Part shown: positions 1-11,684 of the stretch, one piece after another
Position numbering within the stretch: the stretch's first letter is position 1
Layout: each line of letters opens with the position of its first letter
DNA from: Zingiber officinale
Taxonomy: Eukaryota; Streptophyta; Magnoliopsida; Zingiberales; Zingiberaceae
NCBI RefSeq assembly: GCF_018446385.1
Contig: NC_055987.1
Location: 9,881,705-9,945,704 of the forward strand
Direction of reading: 5' to 3'
Length of the DNA: 64,000 bases
The notes under the pieces: generated by a model
What the model was told of the DNA's origin: nothing
The model's database searches: none
The model's input: only the letters and a program-made list of their open reading frames with translations
Translations under genes and position numbers: made by a program

Positions 1-1048
1 CGTGTTTGCCATGTAGAAACAGTCGTAAAACACCGGCAACCAAGTCGAGAGGATAGTCATAGGTGTCCTTAGCCGGGTAGCGCTAGAAACGACACTGGAA
101 GATTAGCAGTTGATTGTAGTAGTCGGCAACCTCGCCACTGCATGGGGCAGTAGAAATGACATCGACGTGCTCGTGGGCGTGGCTTCGACGGAAGAAGCGG
201 ACATGCTTCGATGTTGGGCAGAAGACGTGGTTTCATGAAAAACAAAATAACATTTGTTATTAATGCATGTTAAATGTATATTAATAAAACATAATTTATT
301 TTTATTGCATTGCATGACATATCGATTAATTAATTGAGCCTAGATTTAATTAATTGGTTAGGTTTGACTTAAAACAAATCTGATTCACTGAACCAAACTA
401 AATTGGTTTGAATCACTTTAATTCAAATCAGACCTAGGTATGATTCAAATTATTAGTTGGTTTAACTAGACTAGATTGCTCCAATCAGGCTCATATTTGA
501 TTTAAATCATTGATTGATTTAGTCAGACAATGATGGTTCAATTAGACCCCGGTCTTGTTCAAATCATTAGTTGGCTTCACCGAACCAGTTTGATCTAAAC
601 CATAATTGATTTGGGTTGATTTAATATGGCTTAGACCAGATATGATTAAATGACCATATTTGTTCTATAGGTCAAATTTGATTAAATAGATTAGATTTGT
701 TCTAAAGGGTCAGACTTAAACCAATGGACATTGTTTGATCAAACAGATCAGAGTTTGATTAATAAGTATGAGATTGACTGAAATGGACTTAGATTAAATA
801 ATAACAGAACATAGGTACAGAAAATCCCTGTCCAATTAGATTAGTTCTAACAAGGACATTGGACAGAGCTCAGGATCTGGATTCATAATCGATCGATCAA
901 ATGGGTTAGTTTATTTAGACTCATAAAAATCAAGAAGATTTATTTTTCTTAATTAATAATGTTGGTACTATGCCTGTATAAATTGAATTAAGCCAATTTT
1001 GTACTGTTTAGTCAGTTTTGTACTGACTTATTTAATTTCAATTTATAG
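1..1048. other. AT-rich non-coding stretch, probably old TE flank
   Basis: No credible coding region is visible. Positions about 300-780 hold a run of imperfect repeats built on TTTGATTCAAATCATTAG-like blocks with TTGGTTT spacers, each roughly 55-70 bp apart and strongly diverged. The first 240 bases are more GC-rich and unassigned. The position just upstream of copia gag remnants makes retrotransposon leader or LTR sequence likely, but no LTR border or primer-binding site could be fixed. Confidence 0.35.
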
Positions 1049-1320
1049 ATGACACAGATGATTACCAGTCATGGAAACTCGAACAAGAAGAGTTTCCAAT
1101 CCTGGATAATTACAGGATCTGGGTATTGATTCGTTAACTGTCGGAGAATCCAAACGTGGTAGCACACCATATATGGAGGCTCTCCGAAGGTAGAATCTTA
1201 TATGCACAGTTGTGTGTAGAACTACTTCACCATGACTTCCTAGAGGAAGATCCTGAATAATTTGAGAAGGATCTAGAGGAGGATCTTGAAGAATTAGAGG
1301 AGAATTCTGAAAAAGTTTCA
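1049..1320 (+). pseudogene. acidic coding remnant upstream of copia gag
   Basis: One + frame stays readable for about 90 codons with two in-frame stops. It reads as a tryptophan-containing globular part (motifs DDYQSWKLEQ and HHIWRLSEGRILYAQ) followed by a Glu/Asp-rich tail (EEDLEELEEN). The coding-like composition and the adjacent copia gag suggest an accessory or 5' reading frame of the same decayed retroelement. No family is recognised. It could also be a decayed host exon. Confidence 0.25.
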
Positions 1321-1835
1321 ATGATAGATCAAAATTGAAAATCTTAAAGTTAGTCTATCTGAGATTGCCTCAAATAAGTTCAGATTGAAGGGGATTATGT
1401 TGGTCACTGCACTAGTGTCTGTCCTAGTGGGAGTGGTGTTAGCCTACCTAGTTTGTTAGAGTTCTGTTATTGTTACTATCATTATGTATGAACAGTGTTA
1501 GTCTATTTAGTTCATGTTAGTTTGTTATATGTTATATGTTAACAGTATGCAACATGTTTATATGAATGATATGTTCATTCATATGCTAATTACTCTACAT
1601 GATACGTGATAAATGATTAGTTTATTTAATTAAAGAAATAATAATTAGTTCATTTGTTAGGATGTATATAATAGTATTAATCAATATTAATTTGATTGGA
1701 TCATGCAAATGATGAGTGGAAACGTAGTCATCATTTGATTTTGTAAACTGACTCAAATTAACATTGAGTCAATTATAGATTATATTCATATGAATTATAT
1801 TGAATACTAAATAATATATTTATTTATGTTAGATC
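1321..1835. other. AT-rich spacer before copia gag
   Basis: This stretch has no reading frame and is rich in TTAGTTTATT and TATATGTTA motifs. It is probably untranslated leader of the copia remnant that begins with the ATG at 1836. No tRNA-Met primer site (TGGTATCAGAGC) was found in it. Confidence 0.3.
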
Positions 1836-2700
1836 ATGGCAAATAAGAACATCATAGCTAGACTTAATAACAGAGAGAAATTATATGAGGATAACTATAA
1901 AATCTGACAGCTCAAGATACAATATGTTCTTGAGGAAAAATAAGTTCTTTAGGCTATAAAACAGATTATGAAAGAACCTGTAGATAGTCTCACTACATAG
2001 AACAAACGACATCTTGATGCCTATAAGACATGGAAGAAGAATGACTCAACTACTAAGGGAATATTGATTAATTCAATGGTGGATGACCTATTTTTTGAAT
2101 ATAAGTCGTAAATTATGGCTCGTGCAATCTAGGCAGCCCCTTAAGGAGAAATACAATGGAGTAAGTCTAAGCAGGCTTCGATAGCTAATGATTAAGTTTA
2201 ATAGCTATAAGAAGCATCCGAATCTTTCAATAGTTCAACACCTCAGGGAGATGTCGAACATGATTTGGGAGCTTAAAACTGTTGGTCATGAGTTGACCGA
2301 TGAACAACATATTCAAGCAATTATTTGTTCCCTTCCAGATTCTTGGGAGACCATGAGGCAAACTCTAACTCGTAGTGAGAGTATTAAGAATTTCATTAAC
2401 ATCTCATGCCATGTAGAATTAGAGGTGGAGAGAGTTGAATCCGCAAAGATTTCTAGACTAGCATATGTGGCTATTGGTTCTATTGGATCATCTGGATCCA
2501 AGAAAAAAAAATGGTTCAAGAAGGGGAAGGGAAAGAAGTTGTTGTTGTAGGACAAAGCCTAATCAAAAAGAAAGGAAAGAAGACCAGATTGAAACAACAC
2601 AAGTGTGCCTTCTTTTCCTGAGCATTTTGTTGCTAGTTCAGTGTTATTAGCTTATTTTGATCCTTTGTGGATTATAGATTCAGAAATACCAACCATGTAG
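1836..2700 (+). pseudogene. Ty1/copia gag remnant (UBN2-type), decayed
   Basis: From the ATG at 1836 the translation follows a copia Gag: a start like MANKNIIARLN, the LKIQYVLEE and KTWKKND blocks, then an open stretch (2188-2550) with HLREMSNMIWELKTVGH, LPDSWETMRQTLT and a lysine-rich tail. At about 2667-2690 LWIIDS resembles the start of the copia protease motif (usually WIIDSGAT). Several in-frame stops (TGA for TGG, TAG or TAA for CAG or CAA) and at least one frameshift make it non-functional. Gag would form the cytoplasmic virus-like particle. The element is cut off at 2847, where the Tat LTR begins, and no pol follows. Confidence 0.7.
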
Positions 2701-2847
2701 CTCTGAAGTGAGTTACATTTGTAGAGTATCGATAGGTATTAGCTGGCAACAAATGGATCTATGTATGAAACAATGCAAGAGTTGAAGTTAAAGAAGTCAA
2801 CACTTGCAAACTCAACCTCTGTGGTGGTAGTGTTTTTGTTTCTACAT
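2701..2847 (+). other. short tail of the copia remnant before the Tat LTR
   Basis: Degenerate sequence continues from the copia Gag/protease boundary up to the TG that starts the Tat LTR. No product can be assigned. Confidence 0.3.
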
Positions 2848-3694
2848 TGATGCGGTGATAAAGGGGGCCTGCCCGATACGGGTCAACTGCCAAGGTGAAG
2901 GTCAAAGTCAAGGAGGTTAACGTCAGGGTATCAAAGGACTCACCCACGGTGGTTGAGCGGAGGTCGATTACAATGGTCGCTCGGGGGAGACTATGTACGA
3001 TTAGCAAGAGGCTTGTCCGAGCTGCCCACCTGTCTAGCTCAGAACAATATGGTAAGATCGTCCGACGCTCAATGCGGAGTGGTAGAACGGTAAGGAGACC
3101 GGAGCGCCTGTCCGATCGAGAGGATGCAGTTTACTATACCCAGTCACCACAAGTAAGAACAGTCGAGGTTGATCGAGCAGAAGAGTTTCAGTCAAGTGAC
3201 TACCCTACTCGGTAGAACAGCGGGATCATTGATGTATCTCTCAATATCCTTTTAGGAGATAGTTCCGCTGACACGAGGCATAGTCAACAGACGGATCGTA
3301 TGGTGAAAGCCTTTACTATTTTGTCAGGAATATGCATGTCCTGTTAAGGTATGGTATTAGAGGTACTTTCCTGATAGGTCCTTTCATAAGACACATTAGA
3401 GAACGTATTCATGCCTTGAAAAATGTGCATGTCGCCTACCAGAGCTCTATATAAAAGGGGGTCCATACACTGACGAAGGTACGCGTTATTCACTATTTGC
3501 ACTTGTTCTACTGTTACTCCACTTTCTTCTACAGTTTCAATGATTGACTTGAGCGTCGGAGGGCCAACGCCGGGGACCCCTTCCCTGGCTCGGCACTGAC
3601 ATTGCTTGTTTTGTAAAGCGGAGCGAGGTCTACATCCAGTCAACACAATAGTCACATCCCCGACTATCCGCCTTCTCATTTTTGGATAGGATTA
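2848..3694 (+). repeat. 5' LTR of Tat element 1 (Ty3/gypsy)
   Basis: The segment starts TGATGCGGTGATAAAG and ends GGATTA, directly before the TTGGCACCGTCTGTGGGAAC block that follows plant Tat-type LTRs. The start and end resemble the LTRs of the second Tat element (TGATCC...GGATCA), including the GTCAA...TTAACG block near the start. The terminal CA appears as TA, a C-to-T change. No 3' partner LTR was found. Short reading frames inside it (2895-3215 +, 3344-3679 -) look like chance. Confidence 0.65.
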
Positions 3695-3696
3695 TA

Positions 3697-3716
3697 TTGG
3701 CACCGTCTGTGGGAAC
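3697..3716 (+). promoter_or_regulatory. Tat-type primer-binding region
   Basis: TTGGCACCGTCTGTGGGAAC sits two bases after the LTR end. The same block with TTGGCGCC occurs beside the second Tat element's LTR. Such blocks sit where the tRNA primer for reverse transcription anneals in Tat-lineage elements. Confidence 0.6.
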
Positions 3717-3789
3717 GTAACCTGCATCCGAAACATGAAGATGGAGTGTGATGACCAACAGCGCCATGGGAAGGGTCCTCCTTAACCCA

Positions 3790-4165
3790 AAGGATCCAGA
3801 CGACTAATCAAATGGACAACGGAGTTAAGTAAATTCGATATACAGTATCAACTCCGAACGACGATCAAGGCTCAGGCCTTAGTTGATTTTGTCTGAGGTC
3901 CAGAACACCGAGCCAGAGACAACTTGAAAAATATATATAGACGGTTTATCCACTCGGCAAGGCAGTACGATCAACATTCTTTTGATTTCACCATGAGAGG
4001 ACAGGATGCAGTTATACGTTCAGCTGGATTATCAGGCTACAAATAATGAAGTTGAGTATGAAGCCTTGATATCCGACTTACAAGTACCTCGGCATGTAGG
4101 GGCCACTAGAGTGCTCATCCACTCGGATTCCCAGTTGGCGACCCAGCAACTCTTGGGGATGTTCG
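3790..4165 (+). pseudogene. Tat element 1: RNase H domain, first part
   Basis: Conceptual translation gives WTTELSKFDIQYQLRT and IKAQALVDFV, then after frameshifts LDYQATNNEVEYEALI and LIHSDSQLATQQLLG. These are hallmarks of the RNase H domains in Tat polyproteins: the linker before the second domain and the D-S-Q-L block. Only about 80 bases of leader separate it from the primer site, so gag, protease and RT have been deleted. The domain breaks off at 4165 at a target-site duplication GTTCG and resumes at 10846, so the 6.7-kb insertion split it. Confidence 0.75.
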
Positions 4166-5213
4166 TGTTGGTTAGTCCTAGGAAAATGTATCGATTTCAC
4201 TGTACAAATTTTTTTTTTACAAGTGTCGAACCTTTCCTTAAATAACCTATTGTGTTCTTTAGAAGTTAAATTAGAAATCGCAGACGGAACTTAACATCAT
4301 TGATTCCAAATTTAACTTATCTGTTCTTAATGGTTTAGATTTGAATCGCAAGCGGAACTTAACACTATTGATTCAAATCCACCTATGTTATTAATTCCAT
4401 TAAATATTAATTTCCAAAATTGACTTCCAGGACTGCATGGCGAGGCACATGGCCTTCTTGGATATGGAAGCAACCACCACAACCTAGACAAAGTCTTTTA
4501 AGGAAAGCTAATATTTAATTTCCTTAAATAACTCTAGGTTTAACCAAAAAGAACAATCAAATCACAAATCCGAAAAATAAAAGAAAAGAAACACAACTTC
4601 GAAACAAATCCGAAAACTCTAGAATCATATGCCTCTTGTGTTTGGTATTTCCAAAAATAACTATACAAAGAAAAGTAGTATGATGCGGAAAATAATTACT
4701 AGTTATACCTTTCTTTGTAAGCAAATAACCTCTTGATCTTCTACCGTATTCCTCTTCTAACCTCGGATGTTGTGTGGGCAACGATCTTCTGATATGATAA
4801 TCCACCTAAGTCACCTTCTTCTCCAAGCAAAATTCGGCCACCATAATTCTCCAAGAGAAGTAGAGGTCCGACCACCACCACCAAGCTCCAAGGGATGCTA
4901 GAAACAAAAACTCATTTCTCTCCTTCTTCTCCTAGCTAGAACCGACCACCATTGATTGCTCTTGTGTTGATGTCGCCGGCCACAAAGGAGGAAGAGAAGA
5001 GAAGAGAAGAAGAAGAGACCCTAGGGTCGGCCACACCAAGGAGGAAAAGAGAAGAAGAAAAAGAATAGACTCGTTAGCCATGAAGGCACCTCTACCCCCT
5101 CTTTTATAATCCTTGGTCTTGGCAAATAAGAAAATTTTAATAAAATCTTCCTTAATTCTTTTACCATGAAAAATAAAATTTAATTAATTAAAATTAAAAA
5201 TCTTTTCTCACAT

Positions 5214-8200
5214 CAGGGTCGGACCTTTCACGAGGCGAGAGAGGCGACCGCCTCAGGCCTGGCCCAGGAAGGGGCCCAAAATTTTTTTTTTTATTATACA
5301 AAAACACAATGGTAAAAGGCTAAACCCTTTTCAGTTTTCTCCCAGCCTCTCTTCCCTATTGCGTCGTGTCAAGTCGAGTCGAATTTGTGCCCTGGAGCGG
5401 CGATCTCCGCTGGCTTTTTTTTTTATTTTTTGCATCAGATTCCTCCTCCGAACTCTCCTATTCTTTTTTTCGTTGCTTTGCTATTTTAGATCTGGAATGA
5501 CGACGATGATTTCCCCCCTCTTTTTGGTCGATAAAGCTTTTATTTTGTTTTATCTCGAGATTTAGGAAAGCCTCCAATTTTTTTTTCTCAATATTCATAT
5601 GCCGTGAGTACATTGAACGATTCTCTAGAATGTTTTCAGCTAATGTCAAATCAAATTACTATGTTTGTCTAGTATGAATTGTGGAAGCATGCATTGGCCT
5701 TTTGTTCAGGGCATATTTTTTGGTGAAGATAAGAGCTCAATTTCAGTTCACATTTAATCAATTAGTTATTTTCATTTTTATCACCTCTCAGGCACTTTAT
5801 CTACAACAAAGTTCTTTCTTGTGCTTCAACTTGCAAAAAACAAAGAAAGAGTTTAGTTTGAATATTGGACTCAGCAGTAGGATTTCGACATTACATTAGA
5901 CAATTTGGTAAGATTTTATTTTTGTGCATCATTGTCTGAATATTAAGTTTAAATGTTTCAATTTTAATCTTTCTTTAGACTTTCTCTGCTTTACTTTTGT
6001 ATTAGATAATTGGATGATATTTCTTTTATTAGTTCACAGAAAAAGGTTAGTTAGGTCATTGGATGGTATTCTTTTCTCCATTGTTCTTTTATTAGTTCTT
6101 GATCTCTGCTTTACTTTTTGTGCTATCATTTTCACAGATTTTTTTTCTTTTATCAGTTCTAGTTTCAGGCTTGTTAATTCATAATTGAACCAGCAATTAG
6201 TTTACTTTGATGATTTTCTAGAAAATGTTAAACTCCTTTTCATTTTTGATGATTTTCCATGCTACGTCTTTTACTTTGTTACGTTGTTTGTATATATCAC
6301 CTATTAGAAAATCAATTAGGTGATCAAATCTTTTGAATATGCAATTAGCTTATATAAATATATTATGTAAATTGTAAGATAATGTGTTTTCTTATTCATT
6401 GAAAATTTGAAATTAGTCTAATAGTATTCTTATATACATTGTCAGTTAATTGTAGCGGCCTCTTCTTATTAAATGTCGTTTGGTTTAATCAATTTTTTAT
6501 CAGAAAACTATCCAAAAAAATCTAACATAATATATTGTTACTCTTGAATGTAGAGAATTATTGAGTTAATATTTAATTTTAATACCTTGCAGGTATAATA
6601 AAAGAATATTAAAAATACCTCCTAAATATATGTCTGGAGCTTAAAAGAGAAAAATGAAACAAAGAGAGGAGACATTAATTCAAAGTCAAGCCGGTGATAG
6701 TAACAAATATTTTAGGAGAAGTAGCAGAATAGAAAGAGAGGAATTAGGGGATAATTTGGTGATTGAAGAACAAAGTCACAATGAAAATGAGGAATTGGTT
6801 GAGGCTGCCAATTTGATCGAGTCGAATGAAAACTTAGAAGAAGACTCTCAACATGAAAAATTAGATTCAACTCTGAATTTGCAGGATCCTGAAAATTGGA
6901 ATAACATCAGTCAAAAATTGAGAGATTACTTAATAGAAATGGGTCCAAAAAGAGTGAATGATTTTTTGTTTCCCAAGGATAGTAACAATAGACATTTTGA
7001 TTCATCGCATTATACACGGGTAATGACAAATGGACAAACAATAGATAGAAGATGACTTGTATATTCTATTTCATTGGATAAAATATTTTGCTTTTGTTGC
7101 AAGTTGTTCAAGACTGAACAAATGATGAGTAGAATGGGGAATTTAGCTAATGATGGATACAAAGACTGGCGTAATATGCATAGAAGTCTTAAACAACATG
7201 AAGCTAGTAGAGATCATATGGATTGCATGATTGCTTGGGTTGAATCATAAAAGAGGCTGAAAAAAAATCAAACAATTGATTACAGTATGCAACTTCAAAT
7301 CAACAAAGAAAGACAACATTGGAGGCAAGTGTTAACAAGAATAATCTCCATTGTGAAAGCACTTGCTAAAAATACTTTGGCCTTTCGAGGGGATGATGAG
7401 AAACTTTATGTCGAGAATAATGGGCTATTTTTGCAAATGATAGAAATGGTTGCTGAGTTTGATCCAGTGATGGAAGAGCATGTTCGACGTTGTGAAGCAA
7501 GGGAATCTCAATATACATATTTTAGTCCCAAAATTCAGAATGAATTGATCGAAACTTTGGCAAATGAAGTGAAAAGGTCAATCATTGCAAAAGTTAAACA
7601 TGCAAAATATTTTTCAGTAATACTTGATTGTACTCCAGATGCGAGTCATCAAGAACAAATGTCTCTAGTGCTATGATGCTTGGATGATTCAACAGACACA
7701 CCAAAAGTAGAAGAATATTGGGTTGAGTTTTTGAAGGTGGATGACACATCAGGTCTTGGGTTATCAAGTGAACTTATGAATGCGTTAACTAGAGTTGGGC
7801 TTGACATTGATGACATAAGAGGACAAGGGTATGACAACGGATCTAACATGAGTGGAAGACACAAAGGTGTACAAAAAAGATTACTTGAAATAAATCCTAG
7901 AGCTTTTTATACACCGTGTGGTTGTCATAGTCTTAATTTGGCCTTAGTTGATATGGTGGAATGTTGTCCTAAAGCCAAGTCATTCTTTGGAGTGGTGCAA
8001 CGCATCTACACATTGTTTTCTTCCTCTACAAAGAGATGGAAAATTTTTAAAGATAAGGTGCCTGGTTTGACTATTAAGCCATTGTCACATACCCGTTGAG
8101 AAAGTCATGTTGAAAGTGTAAAAGCCATAAAGGAGCAAATTGTACATATAAGAGATGCTTTACTTGACTTAGCAGAAGTTGCTGAAGATTCTAAAACAAA

Positions 8201-9256
8201 GAGTGATGCTGAGACCTTAGCCCTATATGATCTTGAGAGTTTTGAGTTCTTGCTTGGAATAGTAATCTGGTATAACTTGTTACGAGCAATAAATACCGTG
8301 AGTAAGTTTATTCAATCTGAAGATATGGATATTGATATTGCGATCAATTTGTTACAAGGACTTGATCAATTTCTTGATGAGTTCAGAGAAGAAGGGTTTG
8401 CTAGTTCCATGAATAAAGCTAAACAAATGGCAAGTGAAATGGGGATTGAACCTAAATTTCAAGAAAAACGCATCATTCGAAGAAAGAAATAATTTGATGA
8501 AAGTGACAATGATAATGTGACACGATCAGGTGAAGAGTCTTTTAGAGTTAAATATTTTCTATTTATAACTGATCAAGCTCGATCTTCTCTTCAAGTTCGA
8601 TTTGAATAATTTAAACAATATCAAGAGATTTTTGGGTTTTTATTGAATTTGGAGAAGTTGAAGAGTGAGCCTTTAACTAGCTTGATGAAGTCTTGTATGG
8701 AGCTTCAACAATTTTTGAGTCACGATGGACGTTCAGACATTAATGGTGATGAGTTGTGTTCAGAGTTGATGGTCGTGAGATGCTATTTAACAAATGAAAA
8801 AAGAGCAATTGATATGCTACAATGTCTGGCAAAACTAAATGGTTTATTCCCAAATACTTACATTGCCTATAAGATTTTGTTAACCATACCAGTAACAGTT
8901 GCATCGGCAGAAAGAAGTTTCTCGAAGTTGAAGTTAATCAAGAATTATCTTCGATCAACAATGTCACAGGATAGACTAAATGGACTAGCAATGTTATCGA
9001 TTGAAAAAGAAATAGTCCGGCAATTAGATTATGCAGATTTAATAAATATTTTTGCCTCTAAAACAACTAGACGAGTAGTGTTTATGTAATTATTTCAAAT
9101 ATTTATTAACTTTTTATTGATGTAATACATTATTTTTGGTTTATTTGTGTGTTTTGTGTATTTATTATTTGCAAACTGAACATTACAATTATTTATCAAC
9201 AAAAGGGTCACTTTTTATTTTCGCTTCGGGCCCCGTCAAAGGCAGGTGCGGCTCTG
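5214..9256 (+). mobile_element. hAT DNA transposon, 4.04 kb, TSD TCTCACAT
   Basis: Ends are CAGGGTCGGACCT at the left and, reverse-complemented, CAGAGCCGCACCT at the right (10 of 13 match). Perfect 8-bp duplications TCTCACAT lie at 5206-5213 and 9257-9264. Eight-base TSDs and CAG-type ends define the hAT superfamily. The interior holds one decayed transposase frame (6654-9089). The 1.4 kb before it (5214-6653) is T-rich and non-coding, probably promoter, 5' UTR or intron. The element sits in the solo LTR, so it is the youngest of the nested insertions here. Confidence 0.93.
6654..9089 (+). pseudogene. hAT transposase (TTF / DUF4371 type), six nonsense codons, no frameshift
   Basis: One single frame reads about 810 codons from the ATG at 6654 to the TAA at 9087, broken by six stops at 7053, 7248, 7674, 8097, 8490 and 8607 and by no frameshift. 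Order: acidic N-terminus; TTF-like Cys-rich block (IFCFCCKLFK); DUF4371-like RNase H fold with FSVILDCTPDASHQEQMS (Asp) and GQGYDNGSNMSGRHKGVQ (Asp), then CGCHSLNL; and the C-terminal hAT dimerisation region with VTVASAERSFSKLKLIKN and STMSQDRLNGLAMLSIE. The enzyme would cut and paste the element in the nucleus. It resembles plant proteins annotated as zinc finger MYM-type 1-like. The stops make it inactive. Confidence 0.92.
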
Positions 9257-10845
9257 TCTCACATATCATGGCCGACCACTATAAACTCCAAAACAAGGAG
9301 AGTTTTAATTAACACAAGAATTAAAACTTCCTAATTTGTTTCCAGAAATTTATAAAAAAAAAAATCCAATAATTTTTCCCTTCATGGTGGTTTGTAAAAA
9401 GGAAATTTTATAAATTAAAATCTTTCTTTTAAACATGTGAATGATTTCCAAAAAGGAAAGTTATATCTAAAAATTAAAATCTCCTTTTAATCTACAAATA
9501 AGGAAAGATATCAAATCTTTTCTTAATCTTTTGTAGAAACTTATAAAAGGGAATATTTAATTTTTTAAACTCTCTTTTAAATCATGAACATGGTTAAAAA
9601 AGGAAAGTTTTCTTAAAATTAAAATCCACCTTTTAATCTACAAATAAGGAAAGATTTCAAATTTTTTCTTAATCCTTTATAGAATGCTATAAAAGGAAAG
9701 ATTTAAATTTTAAACTCTCTTTTAAAACCATGATATCCACATAAAGAAAAAATTTTAAATAAAAATCCTTTTTAATATGGCCGGCCAATCAAGCTTGGGC
9801 TTCAAGCTATGGCCGGCCAATTAACTTGGCTCAATCCTTTGATCTTGGTCGGCCCTAGCTTGGGTTTCAAGCTAGCTTGGTCGACCCCATTAGAATGGGT
9901 AAGAAGTGGGTATAGGTAAGTATAATTCTCTATATACAAGAGGCTACGATAGGGACCGAGAGGAGAAATTGATTTTGGTCTCCCGATGAAATTAAGTTTC
10001 CCGTGTTCGCCCCGAACACACAACTTAATTTCATCAATAATAATTATACCACTAAAGAATTATTATTGAACTACCGCACCAATCACAAATTACATTTTGG
10101 GCTCCTTCTTATTATGAGTGTGTTAGTCTCCCTGTGTTTAAAATGTAGAATGTCCACTAATTAAATGAGTTACTGACAACTCACTTAATTAATATCTTAG
10201 TCCAAAAGTAGTACCACTCAACTTTATCGTCATGTCGGACTAAGTCCACCTGTAGGGTTTAACATGACAATCCTTATGAGCTCCTTTTGGGGGCATTATC
10301 AACCTAGATTACTATGACACAGTTTCCTTTTATAATCAACAACACACACTATAAGTAATATCATTTCCCAACTTATCGGGCTTATTGATTTATTAAGCTA
10401 AATCTCACCCTTTGATAAGTTAAAGGAATAAATATTAAATATATGTGCTTGTTATTATATTATGATTAAAAGCACACACTTCCATAATAACTAAGGACTT
10501 ATTTTTTTATTAAGTCAGTATAAAAAGAACTTACCTTAAATGGTCATGCTCAATACACTTAGAGTGTACTAGTGTAATTTATTAGTCAAGATAAACTAAT
10601 ACCTAATTACACTACGATTTTTCTAATGATTTGTTCCTTTCCATCTCAGTCGTGAGCTACTGTTCATAATTTATAAAGAACCGATAACACAATCTTCTGT
10701 GTGTGACACCACACACTATGTTATCTGCAATATAAATTAATTGAACATGTACATTTTGTATATATAAATGTAGACACTTGACCAATGTGATTCTTATAAA
10801 TGTTTATACAAAAGCTAGGCTTTTAGTATACACTACAACAGTTCG

Positions 10846-11684
10846 AAATAAGCAGCTCCCAACTCAAGCTATATGCAGAAGTTTTCGAGAAATTCAAACT
10901 TCCAAGAAGTCGTTATACAAAAGATCCCCCGGTCAAACAATCAGGTCGCGAACGAACTGACTAAATTAGTTAGTTCATTATCGTCGGTTATGATAAGCCA
11001 ACCGATCGAGCAAGTCTCACTAGTGGCATACATCGATAGGAGGGACGGAATAACCTTTCTAAGCGACTAGAGGACCCCATTGATAGAATTCCTCCGGTCG
11101 GGTAGCACTCCGGCCGATCAGGAAGAAGCGCGCCTGTTGAAAAAGAGGGTCGGACGGTTCACCCTAATCGACGACCAACTATATAAAAGAGCTTTCTCAA
11201 GGCCCTGGTCAAGTGTGTTGGTTCGGAGGACGTGGAACATATCCTCCAAGAAGTACATCAAGGGTCTTGTGGAAGTCATCCGGGCGGCCTATCGCTGGCC
11301 CAAAAAATTATGTTGGCAGGATATTTTTGGCCCACGCTACAAGATGATGTCGCTCGAACAATGGCCACCTGTTTGTCATGTCAAAAATATCACAATATCC
11401 CTCACTAACCCACCAAGAAGATGAATACATCCACGGTGTCTTATTCGTTCGACCAATGGGGCATGGATATCGTTGGACCCTTTCCAATAGCGACTGGGCA
11501 GTGAAGATTTTTGCTCGTCGTAGTAGACTATTTTTCAAAGTGGGTGGAGGCCGAGTCGTTAGCCAAGATAACTTAATACATGGTCATCAAATTTATATGG
11601 CAGAGTATCTTGTGCCGGTTTGGCATCCCTCGCCAGCTCATCTCGAACAATGAGAAGCAGTTTACATGATGGAGGCTCAAGGAG
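10846..11684 (+). pseudogene. Tat element 1: RNase H end and integrase N-terminal/core part
   Basis: Directly after the second GTTCG the reading resumes with QLKLYAEVFEKFKLP, then (frameshifted) IPRSNNQVANELTKL, the end of RNase H. Integrase follows: FLRSGSTPADQEEARLL, FTLIDDQLYKRAFSR, the zinc-finger tail ATCLSCQKYHN and core motif GMDIVGPFPIATGQ in shifted frames. It aligns block by block with the better-preserved integrase of the second Tat element (49080-50210 -). Several frameshifts and stops make it dead. It breaks at 11684 inside a Lys-Glu pair, where a solo LTR inserted. Confidence 0.8.

Larger units (their letters stand above)
4166..10840 (-). mobile_element. solo LTR (about 2.6 kb without the nested hAT), flanked by GTTCG TSD
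   Basis: Termini are TGTTGG...CTACAACA (5-bp inverted ends TGTTG/CAACA) with identical 5-bp duplications GTTCG at 4161-4165 and 10841-10845. Removing the nested hAT (5214-9264 with one TSD) leaves about 2.6 kb with no gag or pol, no internal LTR boundary and no primer site, so a solo LTR left by LTR-LTR recombination is the simplest reading. Read on the minus strand it resembles long copia-type LTRs, with GGCCGGCC-rich and TTTTAAA-rich tracts. Orientation is inferred only from that resemblance. It interrupts the RNase H domain of Tat element 1. Confidence 0.75.
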
